This document shows, piece after piece, positions 21,208-30,907 of a DNA stretch of 33,966 bases. The translations under genes were made by a program, and so were the position numbers. The notes beneath the pieces were generated by a model. That model saw only the letters and a program-made list of their open reading frames with translations, was not told the DNA's origin and ran no database searches. The stretch comes from Candidatus Gastranaerophilales bacterium (GTDB lineage: Bacteria; Cyanobacteriota; Vampirovibrionia; Gastranaerophilales; Gastranaerophilaceae). The stretch's first letter is position 1. Every line of letters begins with the position of its first letter. The DNA is taken from assembly GCA_947624935.1 (NCBI GenBank), contig CANQML010000010.1, positions 1 through 33,966 on the forward strand, in the 5' to 3' direction.

Positions 21208-21563
21208 ATGACAGAACGCACAACAGCATTGGAAGTATATTTTTACGCAACAAGTTCCGGAAATGAACCTGTTCGTGAATGGTTGGAAAGTCTGCCTAAA
21301 GAAGATATGCGTACAATCGTTTTGATATCAAAACCGTTCAATATGGTTATCCTCTCGGAATGCCTTTAACTCGGGTTCTTCATGGTACAGATGGCTTAGA
21401 AGAAGTTCGCTGTAACATATCAAACGGTATAGCACGAGTTATTTTCTATGTTGAAGATAATACAATGGTACTTTTGCATGCATTTATTAAGAAAACACAG
21501 GAAACCCCTAAAAAAGAATTGGATGTCGCAATTAAACGTTATAAGGATTTATGCAAAAGATAA
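21208..21563 (+). pseudogene. HigB/RelE-superfamily (Gp49-like) toxin with a 1-nt frameshift
   Basis: TTALEVYFYATSSGNEPVREWLESLPKEDMRTI | DIKTVQYGYPLGMPLTRVLHGTDGLEEVRCNISNGIARVIFYVEDNTMVLLHAFIKKTQETPKKELDVAIKRYKDL. Confidence 0.8.
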
Positions 21564-21713
21564 AACAATCTTTTTGCCAAGATATTTGGCGACTTTTTCG
21601 ATTGTGTTCAAAGTGATTGATGTATTTTCGGGGTCTAAAATACGACAAATCGCTGTCCTTGATGTTTCAAGTTCTTTCGCCAAACGATTGACAGATATGT
21701 TATCAGCTTTCAT
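21549..21713 (-). CDS. Short HTH antitoxin-like ORF, convergent with and overlapping the toxin 3' end
   Basis: Minus-strand translation MKADNISVNRLAKELETSRTAICRILDPENTSITLNTIEKVAKYLGKKIVLSFA*; helix-turn-helix followed by SITLNTIEKVAKYLGKK. Confidence 0.65.
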   Translation of the reverse strand: MKADNISVNRLAKELETSRTAICRILDPENTSITLNTIEKVAKYLGKKIVLSFA

Positions 21714-21951
21714 TTTTTGTCATAATAAAGTCCGGTATAAATCTGAGCAAATCGCTAAAACTCAAATACACTCTATGTTATAGCGATAATTAAATTAGGA
21801 CATGATAGTCCCTTTTGAAATGCTAAAATGTTAAGTCGGAACTAAGCCGGAAGTGTTTATTACATTTGGATAACAACAAAATTCAAACTTAAAATACATT
21901 ACAAAACAATAAAAATACTCTCTAAAAACTATTATTTTCAGTTAAGAATTA

Positions 21952-23034
21952 TTATGCATATGCTGTATTAATTACCATGTTAGATTTACGAATTTTATTT
22001 TTTAAATCTGGCATGTTCATTTTTTCAAAGATCGAGCATAGCGTTGTAAAATAATAGTCTGGAGCAAACGGCGATACAATAATTTCATCTATAAATTCAT
22101 TTAGATTTATATTTATATTGATATTAAATACATTTTCTCTATTAATAGAATTAGTTTCTTCTAATTTATGTATATATTTTAAAGATTCATATTTTTTTGT
22201 AACTAAAGAACAAGGTCTTTTAAAAAATAAAAGTCTTAGTTCATTTTCATACGAATAGCAAAATTTTTTAATAAAGAAAAAATAACTTGGATCATCTTTT
22301 CCTGACTGTAATAATTCGTGGCTGGGCTTGTTATTCACATCATTAAATAACAAATTTTTATCTTCATATATTATACGATTCATAACTACTTCATAGCCTT
22401 CTTTTTCGACAGTAGAAAAATCTAAATGTTGTTCCAATTTATTAATAGTTGTTTTAATGGCAATCCCCCTTTTATTTGAATATATCTTCCACATAGCATC
22501 CGATTCAGTATCTGATATATGCCAACAACTAACAAACGTATTATTTCTATAAAATTCTTTTATATTCCTATTTACAAAACTTTCACACTCATCAATTTCT
22601 AATAAAATATTTCTAATGTCCTCATAATTTTTATTGACATATGCATTAGTAAGTTTTTGCGTATAATCTCTTATTAAATTTGAAATTTCAACATTAATAT
22701 TTCCCAAGTTAGATATTACAGCATTATATATTTGTATAAATATGTACATGAAAATATTTTCAGGTTCTTCATTTGTAGGTTTGTTTTTTAGTATTTCTAT
22801 AAAAGCATTTAAATTTTTTGAAACTCTTTGAATCCTTAAAGATTTTAGCAATGAAGCCGTTTCTTCTTGTATCTTTGTATATTCTGGGATATCACAATCA
22901 TCTCCATCTTCAAAAAGACATGGCTTTACAAATGTAATTTTACTGGAAGTTATTAAATTTAGGAATTTTGGATAATCCAGATATTTAAAAACATTTTGAT
23001 TGTCAGATTTTTCTAAATAATTTTTTATTGGCAT
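21952..23034 (-). CDS. DUF2971 family protein
   Basis: VFKYLDYPKFLNLITSSKITFVKPCLFEDGDD and FVSCWHISDTESDAMWKIYSNKRGIAIKTT; AGGAGAT RBS. Confidence 0.85.
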   Translation of the reverse strand: MPIKNYLEKSDNQNVFKYLDYPKFLNLITSSKITFVKPCLFEDGDDCDIPEYTKIQEETASLLKSLRIQRVSKNLNAFIEILKNKPTNEEPENIFMYIFIQIYNAVISNLGNINVEISNLIRDYTQKLTNAYVNKNYEDIRNILLEIDECESFVNRNIKEFYRNNTFVSCWHISDTESDAMWKIYSNKRGIAIKTTINKLEQHLDFSTVEKEGYEVVMNRIIYEDKNLLFNDVNNKPSHELLQSGKDDPSYFFFIKKFCYSYENELRLLFFKRPCSLVTKKYESLKYIHKLEETNSINRENVFNINININLNEFIDEIIVSPFAPDYYFTTLCSIFEKMNMPDLKNKIRKSNMVINTAYA

Positions 23035-23081
23035 GTTATCTCCTATTTGTTTATGCTTTTAATATTTTGCTTATTAATTTA

Positions 23082-24137
23082 TTAACTTTTAGTATACCAC
23101 ACCCCACGTGTTTTACCGTGTTTAGTCAGGTAATTATTTTCAACCAAATTCGATAAATGTTTTTTAATTGTATTTATATTCGTTTCGGTTAATTCAGACA
23201 GTTCAGATATTGATGCTCTGTCTTTTGTTTCAAAAACTTCCATGATTTTTGCAGAAATTTCAGGTAAATCCAAATTTTTCTGAACGGTAGTATTTGCGTG
23301 TTCAATTTTATACTCAAGTCTGATTTTTTGTTTTTGCAAAGTTTTTAAGAAAAACATTAGCCATGGCTCATAGTCAGGTACTTTACTTAAAGTTGCTTGA
23401 GTCTGCCTTAAAGCTCTATAATAACCTTCTTTGTTATCCTCAATTATTGATTCCGTTGAACTATATGGAACATAAACATAACCTGATTTTAGCAATAAAA
23501 GATTAGTTAATGCTCGTGATAACCTGCCATTTCCGTCTTGAAAGGGGTGGATTGCAAGAAAATTAACAACAAAAATTCCGATAACAATCAGCGGATGATA
23601 AAATCTATCCGACAAATTCTTGTTAGTCCATTCAACAAGCTCCTGCATTTTTAATGGAGTTTCAAACGGAGTTGCGGTTTCAAAAACAACACCAATTTCT
23701 TTGCCTTCACTATCATAAGCTGCGACTGCATTAGAAATTTTTTTGTATTCTCCTTTGTGCTTTTCATCCTTTGAAGAATATTCAAGCAGAATCTTATGCA
23801 GCTGTTTTATGTAATTCTCTGATAACGGAATAACTTCCCAATCCTCAAAAATCGTATCGGCAAGTTTTGCGTATCCTGCGACTTCCTCCTCATCACGATT
23901 TGCGAAGGATTGTTTTTTTATTCGGGATAATAATTCTTCAACCTGTTTATCTGAAAGTTTGTTTCCTTCAATACGGTTTGAAGACCCAACACTTTCAATC
24001 GTTGCAACCTTTTTTAAAGTTCTTAATTTTTCAGGAGCCATTTTGCCTAATAACTTCCATGAACCCTTAAATTCATCTATTTCGGAAATTATAGTAAGCA
24101 TTTGATTATTGATTTTTATATTGATATTTTCAAACAT
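23082..24137 (-). CDS. Fic family protein with inhibitory helix and C-terminal winged-HTH
   Basis: HPFQDGNGRLSRAL Fic motif; SSNRIEGNKLS matches the [S/T]xxxE[G/N] inhibitory motif; C-term ISELSELTETNINTIKKHLSNLVENNYLTKHGKTRGVWYTK. Confidence 0.93.
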   Translation of the reverse strand: MFENINIKINNQMLTIISEIDEFKGSWKLLGKMAPEKLRTLKKVATIESVGSSNRIEGNKLSDKQVEELLSRIKKQSFANRDEEEVAGYAKLADTIFEDWEVIPLSENYIKQLHKILLEYSSKDEKHKGEYKKISNAVAAYDSEGKEIGVVFETATPFETPLKMQELVEWTNKNLSDRFYHPLIVIGIFVVNFLAIHPFQDGNGRLSRALTNLLLLKSGYVYVPYSSTESIIEDNKEGYYRALRQTQATLSKVPDYEPWLMFFLKTLQKQKIRLEYKIEHANTTVQKNLDLPEISAKIMEVFETKDRASISELSELTETNINTIKKHLSNLVENNYLTKHGKTRGVWYTKS

Positions 24138-24143
24138 GTTTAT

Positions 24144-24170
24144 ACCTAATTAGACCTAATATGACCTAAT
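24144..24170. promoter_or_regulatory. Three ACCTAAT repeats at 10-bp period upstream of the Fic gene
   Basis: ACCTAATTAG ACCTAATATG ACCTAAT read directly; starts 7 bp upstream of the Fic ATG. Confidence 0.7.
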
Positions 24171-24230
24171 AATATATTATTTTTATCTGATTGTCAAGAT
24201 TACAAAACCTTAAATCATATTTCATATGTT

Positions 24231-25043
24231 TTACTTGCATAACCATTGAAAAACAAGTTTTTCATTGTCTATGCTTCGTAAATCATCAAACATGTAATTT
24301 GTTAAACCAAGTTCCTGCTTGATTTTGTAAAAATCATTCCTGATTTTTCTTTTCAGAGATTTCTTTTCTTGTTCACTGCCTGTTAAAATACTGTTCAAAG
24401 GCTGTTTTAATGTAATTAAATTTTGAATAATCGGTGTCAGGTAAGGATATTTTCTATTTGTAATTTTAAAAAGCTGTGCCAATTGCGCCTGAGTCAGAAT
24501 TTGTATTTCCCTTTTAGGGATATTGGCAATTCTTTTTACTTCAAAAACACAAATTTTATTTATATAGCCTTCATTTTGAAAATGTTTTATTATCTGATTA
24601 AATAATACAAGAATATTTTATATTCTGCGTTCAGATATTTGTTTATTTTGCATATACGTCCTGAAGCTCTCAACATCAGAAACAGTAATATTTTTAAGTT
24701 TAAATCTTTTAAAATATGGGATAATATGGGCATTAATGAAAATTTTGTAGGCTTTAACAGCATTTTGTTTTATTTTTCTGTTTTGACACAAATTTAAGAA
24801 CAAATGACAGGCATCTATTACTGTAATATCTGAATTTTTACACGGAATATTTTTATCAACAATTTTAAATTTATCTTCAAATTTTACTGTTTCAATATAT
24901 TCAAATTTATCCCCACAGGATTTTATATTCTCCGATTCTTTCAAAAACTTTTTGGCATTTTCAGTGTCTATATCGCAAAACATTAAAATATCTTCAAGAG
25001 TAAATGTTTTCAATCTTCTTGCGACTTCTAAAATTTTATCCAT
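24231..25043 (-). pseudogene. Tyrosine-recombinase-like protein split by an in-frame TAA; third gene of the transposon
   Basis: ITVIDACHLFLNLCQNRKIKQNAVKAYKIFINAHIIPYFKRFKLKNITVSDVESFRTYMQNKQISERRI*NILVLFNQIIKHFQNEGYINK...; SAM-like core-binding region, catalytic half not recognisable; stop at 24618-24620. Confidence 0.65.
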
Positions 25044-25721
25044 TTAAAATCTCCTGTGCTATATTTTCATCAATTTGCGTAAATCCGTTTGCCTGCGCTA
25101 CATTCTCAAATGTATCAATTGTATTCACAATCTGTCTGAAACTTTTAGCTTTATTGTGGATTAAATGCACAGCCTCTTTTGTAATCTCAACTTCAGAGAT
25201 TTCCTCTGTAATTTGCTTAATATCTGAATATTCAAATTCTGTAAAATTATAGATTTCTGAAATTCTGTCAAACAAATGCGTGTGTTTTTCAATTTGTGTT
25301 TTGCAAGCTGCATTCCGACCATGATTATTGGAACAAATGTTTCATCGTGTAAATCTCTTAATGTTTCTATTGTTCTAAAAGCAGCAAGCAGATAATCAAT
25401 CTCATCAACTATAATCATCTGAGGATTTGTTTTAAGTGCATTAACGCACTGCCTGAAAATATCCGAAGTATAAAATCTTAGAATTTCATCAAGTTCCTTT
25501 GCTATTTCTTCTAATAACCACTTTGGACTCATAGAATTTGTTGCTCTGACATAAATAGCATCATATTGAATAGATAAGTACAAAGCCGTTTTAGTTTTCC
25601 CGAGACCCGCATTACCATAAACCAATCCGATTTTTGTAATATTTTCAGGTTTATTTTTTAAGTTGTGAATCAGGCTGATAAAACCTTTGACATTCTTTGT
25701 TTTAACAAATATCGGTTTCAT
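25036..25721 (-). pseudogene. MuB/TniB/IstB-like AAA ATPase interrupted by a 1-nt frameshift at a poly-A tract
   Basis: GLVYGNAGLGKTKTALYL Walker A, QMIIVDEIDYLL Walker B, then KLK|KHTHLFDRISEIYNFTEFEYSDIKQI in the -1 frame. Confidence 0.8.
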
Positions 25722-27696
25722 ATTGCTTATACTCCTTTGATTCTTTATATTCTGTAAGCCAAACTCTGTCATCATTACAAGTACAACCGTGCACCATTAA
25801 GTATTCATATCTTTCTCTGCTCATTTTGAATAAAGGTTTAACCGCAGGGTTATATTTTTTAGGCTTTTCTTTTTTGTTTTCTATCTTTGGAACAATCGGC
25901 GGAGGTAAAAATGTATCTTCGTCTTTTTCTAGCTCGCACTCTAAAATTTCCAAATCATCAATATTCAAAAACTCTTTACAGGCTTTTATTGTCTTATTTT
26001 TAAGCTGTTTTTGTTTTTGAATTTTCTGCTTGTAATCCTCAATATCCTTTATTTCGCCCGTGTAATGAGCAAGCGGATGAGTCAGGGTAATTCTTTCTGC
26101 TCGGCATAAAAATTTACCGGTAATTGTGTAAACATTGATGTAACTTAAATCAAACAGGCTGTATTTTATTATTACTTTCTGTCTTAAGCCATAAAGTGCA
26201 TCGTTATAGTAATCAGATTTTAAAAACCTTATTCCTTGACTTGTTATAGTTTTAATCTCCTGTGCCAGCATTAAATCATCTAATTCTCTCTGATTTATTT
26301 CTTGTTTTTCAATGTTATCAAGCATTTCTTTGATGCTTTTTGTTTTATCATTAGGACACGGCAAAGAATTTTTATACTTAAGCCAACTGTTTATCTTCTG
26401 AATTGTATGCTGAATCGTGGGAATAAATTCCTGATGTATTTCACTATGAAATTTTTCATTCCTTCTTAGTCTTGCAGGTTTATTTTCTATATTTGTTCCG
26501 ATATAACTTAGCAGTTTTTCAAAACTTTCCTGCATTTCTAAAAAGAACCTTTCAATTACTTTGGCTCTTGCGTTATACGGATTTGCAAATACTGTTGTTA
26601 TACCAAGTTTTTCGTAAATTCCTTTTATGCCAATCTCATTGAAATTAGCACTTCCTACAAAATATTTACCCCTAAATGCTCTGCCGTTATCTAAATATAC
26701 AAATTTTGGAATTTTTCCTAAATTTAGTATTGCATTGCGAAGTGCTGAAGCAATATTCTGTGTATTTTCTTCTATCATTATTTCATAACCAACTAATGCG
26801 GATGATTTCCAATCTATGAAACCGATTAAGGTTGCTCGGCAAGGTTTTCCCGTAAACGGGTTTATTACCTGAAAATTTAATCTTTTCCCGTCAGCGACTA
26901 AAACTTCTCCGACTCCGATTTTAGAAATATCTCTTTTTATGTGAGGCATAACTTCTTCTTTTAATGCTTTTTTTCCGTCACGCAATAGCGTCCATTTATC
27001 AAAATAATTTGCTTTATACCAGTTAGCAAATCTCCTGAACGTCGGCGCAGCTGGAATATATTCAGAATCTTGAGTTCTCAGAACATACTGCGTTAGAGAT
27101 ATTGCTTTTCCTATGCTGAATTTATTCGGGTGCAATAAAAGTTTTAAAAATATTTGTTTTTCATAATCCGTAAGACAAGTTCTCGAATAATCTTCATAAT
27201 GATAATTCGGGACTAATAGTTCATAATTATTACTGTTTCCTATAATTCGTTTCCACCTTTGAAGTGTCCCTATTGAAACATTTCCGAGTTTTGCATAAAT
27301 CTCCAGATACAAAACTTGTGCGTTGTATGCACCTAAAAAATCATTATCAAATTGCGTTTTATTTCGCTGATTTTTTCTTTCATTTTTCCAAATATTCAAT
27401 AAATTCAATCGAGCAAGTGCAATAATTTTTGCTTTATCGGGTTTGTGAAAATCAGTTGGTGTGAGAAGCTGTTTTTTAGTATAAGTCGGAACAATTTTGG
27501 AATAATACTTTTCCTGAAGCTCCGGTTCTATGCTTGATAGCAAAATCTCAAAACTTTTTCCGCCTTTGACAGTTATTTCTCTGGTTACATATTTTTTCAA
27601 AGATAACCTGATTGCTCGGGTGCTAACACCTTTAAGTTCTGCTAATTCTTTGATTGTAATGTATTTTTCTTTGTTCATTGTACTTGTATTCATCAC
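25702..27696 (-). CDS. Mu-type DDE transposase (rve integrase core)
   Basis: 664 aa; N-terminal HTH; VLVADGKRLNFQV, VYLDNGRAFRGKYF and NARAKVIERFFLEMQESFE give plausible D, D, E residues. Confidence 0.9.
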   Translation of the reverse strand: MMNTSTMNKEKYITIKELAELKGVSTRAIRLSLKKYVTREITVKGGKSFEILLSSIEPELQEKYYSKIVPTYTKKQLLTPTDFHKPDKAKIIALARLNLLNIWKNERKNQRNKTQFDNDFLGAYNAQVLYLEIYAKLGNVSIGTLQRWKRIIGNSNNYELLVPNYHYEDYSRTCLTDYEKQIFLKLLLHPNKFSIGKAISLTQYVLRTQDSEYIPAAPTFRRFANWYKANYFDKWTLLRDGKKALKEEVMPHIKRDISKIGVGEVLVADGKRLNFQVINPFTGKPCRATLIGFIDWKSSALVGYEIMIEENTQNIASALRNAILNLGKIPKFVYLDNGRAFRGKYFVGSANFNEIGIKGIYEKLGITTVFANPYNARAKVIERFFLEMQESFEKLLSYIGTNIENKPARLRRNEKFHSEIHQEFIPTIQHTIQKINSWLKYKNSLPCPNDKTKSIKEMLDNIEKQEINQRELDDLMLAQEIKTITSQGIRFLKSDYYNDALYGLRQKVIIKYSLFDLSYINVYTITGKFLCRAERITLTHPLAHYTGEIKDIEDYKQKIQKQKQLKNKTIKACKEFLNIDDLEILECELEKDEDTFLPPPIVPKIENKKEKPKKYNPAVKPLFKMSRERYEYLMVHGCTCNDDRVWLTEYKESKEYKQYETDIC

Positions 27697-27705
27697 TCAG
27701 AACTC

Positions 27706-27731
27706 GGAAAATTGGAACATTTTCCGACTAA
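27706..27731. repeat. Imperfect palindrome/inverted TCGGAAAAT sites at the transposon right end
   Basis: actcggaaaattggaacattttccgacta read directly. Confidence 0.6.
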
Positions 27732-27884
27732 CTTTGTATCATTTCGACACGGTTTGTATTGGATTATTGCTCTACACTCCGCTGTCGTTCACTTCAGCCT
27801 ACGCAAAATCCAACTTGCTTTATTACGAAACAGAGTTAAAATGTGTGTACCCCAATAATTATCTGTTTATTTTAAGGAGTTTTT

Positions 27885-28158
27885 ATGCGTAAAGAATTAA
27901 GAAAACAGCTTGAATTACTTGAACAAAAAATGTCAAAAAGCCCAAATAATATAAATAATGGCGGGAGTCATTTTCTGTATCGCAGAGAAAGAATGATACG
28001 TTTCAAAATGCTGCAGAAAAATATGCCGCAAAAATGCTTGCTAAAAGGTTAAACCTGACCGAAAGCTATATCTCAAACTCATTACCGACAAACGCTATAA
28101 CCAAGATTTTGAAAGATATATTATCCATATTTCAGATGTTAATTATTGTTGTATTTAG
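27885..28158 (+). pseudogene. Small putative DNA-binding regulator with two frameshifts, divergent from the transposase
   Basis: RBS AAGGAG; MRKELRKQLELLEQKMSKSPNN... | NDTFQNAAEKYAAKMLAKRLNLTESYISN | ITDKRYNQDFERYIIHISDVN in successive frames. Confidence 0.55.
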
Positions 28159-28286
28159 TTGAATACCATTATAAATATATATTGTTAATATTTTATTATA
28201 AAGAGATTTTTCATCATTTTCATGTTAAACTTAATTCGTATTGGAAGAAGAATTTGTGAATTCAATACACCAAAGAGGTAAATATT

Positions 28287-30034
28287 TTGTGGTGCAAATC
28301 TTGTAATAGGGAAACTGAAAACAAAATCTGCGAAGTATGTGGGGAAACAACATTTGAGGATATACCGATTGAAATATATTGGTGTAACCATTGTAATGTG
28401 CCTATTATCAGACCTAGCAATAGCAATATGGACATATGCCCTGAATGTGGCAATAAGATAAAATATTTTGCTGCAGATTTGCGACCAGTATTTCCTCAAG
28501 AACGCTTGTTAATGGAGATTGTGAAAAAAACTCCACTTAAATATATAAATAGTTCCGTATGGTGTGCGAATAATCGTTATTACATAGATGGAGAATCTAT
28601 TTCTGTTTCTTTTTCGAAATGTTTGCAAATGGACACGGATAGTATCATAAGAGAATTAGGAAAATATGGCATCGCTAACGAAAATAACAAATTTTCTGAA
28701 CTTATACAAAAATTTATTAAGGTAAATAAAGAAAGGCTTTCATATCTAAAAGACGAAGCTTTTAATTTTATACAAGATGCAGTAAAAGATTATCCTGCTG
28801 AGAATATAGTTATATCATTTTCTGGAGGAAAAGATTCAACAGTTGTTGCTGATTTAGTTGTCAGAGCATTGAGCAATCCTGGTCTTGTGCATATTTTTGG
28901 AGATACTACATTAGAATTCCCTCTTACATACGAGTATTTAAAACGTTTTAGAAAAGAAAATCCTAAAATCATATTGAAAGTTTCTAAGAATAAAGAACAA
29001 AAATTTTATGATGTATGCGAGGATATTGGACCACCATCAAGAGTTATGCGATGGTGCTGCACAATGTTTAAGACAGGACCTATAACTCGGATACTATCTA
29101 ATTTATATCGCGATAAAAAACTATTAACATTTTACGGTATAAGAAAATGCGAATCAGTAAGCAGAAGCAAATATAATAGAATTGAGGACAATGCGGAATC
29201 AATAAAAATCAAAAAACAGGTCGTTGCTTCGCCTATATTTTATTGGAAAGATATTGATATTTGGCTCTATATGCTTGGAGAGAATATTGATTTTAATGAT
29301 GCATATAAACTTGGGTATGATAGAGTAGGATGTTGGTGCTGCCCTAATAATAATGATAGAGCCGCGTTTTATCAAGAATATACATGCCGGAAGAATCAAC
29401 TAAATGGAGAAATTTTTTAGTTGATTTTGCTAAAAAAATTGGAAAGCCTGATGCAGAAGTATATGTTGATACAGGGAAATGGAAAGCCCGACAAGGTGGT
29501 AATGGTTTAAAAGCTGCAGAAGATGTAAAAATCAAATATACAAATTGTACAGCAGAAGAAAATGCAAAAATATATCAATTAAACAAACCTATAACAGACG
29601 ATTTTTATACCCTTTTTACTCCTTTTGGTAAAGTATCAAAAGAACTTGGTAGAAAATTGTTAAAAGAGGTGTTAGTGCTTGACATTGCGACAAACATACC
29701 TATAATGTCATTGCAACCGTTTCAACAACAGAATTACGAGTATGCAATAAAAGTAAAAACGATGAACGTTCAAAAACATGATGATTTACAAAGAATGATC
29801 GGATACCAAATTAGAAAATATAATAGTTGTAGAAAATGTTTAAAATGTGAATCTGTATGTAATTTCGGAGCAATAACAGTAAACAAAAATACATATAGAA
29901 TAGACACAAACAAATGCAGACATTGTAAAATGTGCGTAACTGCCAAATACCTCGATGCGGGTTGTTTAATGGCTGGTTATTTAGTAACGAAAGCAGAGAG
30001 TCAGGAGAAAACATATGAAGTTCAGAGCGCATGA
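28287..30034 (+). pseudogene. Zinc-ribbon/PAPS-reductase-family (DndC-like) protein with C-terminal 4Fe-4S ferredoxin domain; frameshift near 29375-29386
   Basis: WCKSCNRETENKICEVCG and CNHCNVPII..CPECG ribbons; VISFSGGKDSTVVADLV PP-loop; GDTTLEFPLTYEYL; RWCCTMFKTGPI; RVGCWCCPN; then KARQGGNGLK and CRKCLKCESVCNFGAITV...CRHCKMC. TTG start with GAGG RBS. Confidence 0.85.
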
Positions 30035-30896
30035 TACTTTTGCAATCAGAAAAGGCTGGTTGCACAAAGGAATGAAACATATAAAAGATAATCCGAGATT
30101 ATTCGTTGACAAGAATATTAATCCCATGGATGAGCTTGGTATTGGTTCAAATATGGTCAAATCTCTTCGTTATTGGTTGCAAGTGTTTGGTCTGACAGAA
30201 GAAACTGGAACTACCCAAAAATATCAAGAGTTTACTAAACTTGGACAATTAATATGGGACAATGATTTATTTATGGAAGAAGATGGGACTTTTTGTATTC
30301 TTCATTATATGTTGGCTTCCAATAAGGACCAGGCAACAGCTTGGTACTACTTCTTTAATATTTACAATATGAATGAAATTACAAAAGAATCATTTGTAAC
30401 AGATATTCAATCATATATTAGTGTTGAAGAGCCAGAAACACAGGTATCGGAAAAATCGTTAGGAGATGATTTCGATTGTATTATTAAAACTTATTTTAAA
30501 TCAAATAGTAGTGATTTTAATCCCGAAAGCAATATCGAATCGCCATTAAGTGAATTAGGCCTTATAAAGCTATTAGATAAAAAGAATAAAATATATTCTA
30601 AAATGACCCCAAGTTTTGCGACAATTAATCCGCTTATAATCTTAGCAATAATAATTAGAGAAAATGAAAAAGAAAAATCAACTGATATAAAAATCTCTAA
30701 AATAGAAAAGGATCCTGGTAACATTGGTAAAATCTTTAATCTTGATAAAATTCAAGTTGCTCAGTATTTAGATAATCTACAGAAGCAAGGATTAATAAAG
30801 GTCGTAAGATCCGCAGGACTTGATATTGTAAAATTACAGACAACAATGTCTTTTATAGAGTGTATTAATAAATATTATGAAAGTTTAAGTATTTAA
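30015..30896 (+). CDS. DUF4007 family protein
   Basis: FRAHDTFAIRKGWLHKGMKHI...LGIGSNMVKSLRYWLQVFGLTEE; overlaps the PAPS-reductase 3' end. Confidence 0.85.
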   Translation: MKFRAHDTFAIRKGWLHKGMKHIKDNPRLFVDKNINPMDELGIGSNMVKSLRYWLQVFGLTEETGTTQKYQEFTKLGQLIWDNDLFMEEDGTFCILHYMLASNKDQATAWYYFFNIYNMNEITKESFVTDIQSYISVEEPETQVSEKSLGDDFDCIIKTYFKSNSSDFNPESNIESPLSELGLIKLLDKKNKIYSKMTPSFATINPLIILAIIIRENEKEKSTDIKISKIEKDPGNIGKIFNLDKIQVAQYLDNLQKQGLIKVVRSAGLDIVKLQTTMSFIECINKYYESLSI

Positions 30897-30907
30897 AGGG
30901 TGAAAAT

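Larger units (their letters stand above)
24192..27749 (-). mobile_element. Mu/Tn552/Tn5053-like DDE transposon with three overlapping minus-strand genes (ends tentative)
   Basis: Transposase + AAA ATPase + recombinase-like gene; candidate ends TGTCAAGATTACAAAA (24192, plus) and TGTCGAAATGATACAAAG (27749, minus). Flanking 5-mers CTGAT and CGGTT do not form an exact duplication. Confidence 0.6.

Noticed and set aside
24144-24170. Possible CRISPR array (short direct repeats)
   Set aside because: Repeats are 7 bp with 3-bp spacers and only three copies; no CRISPR-like repeats or cas genes in the window
27530-27892. 120-aa plus-strand ORF spanning the transposase 5' end and intergenic region
   Set aside because: Covers the transposase N-terminus antisense and the putative transposon end; no RBS or domain
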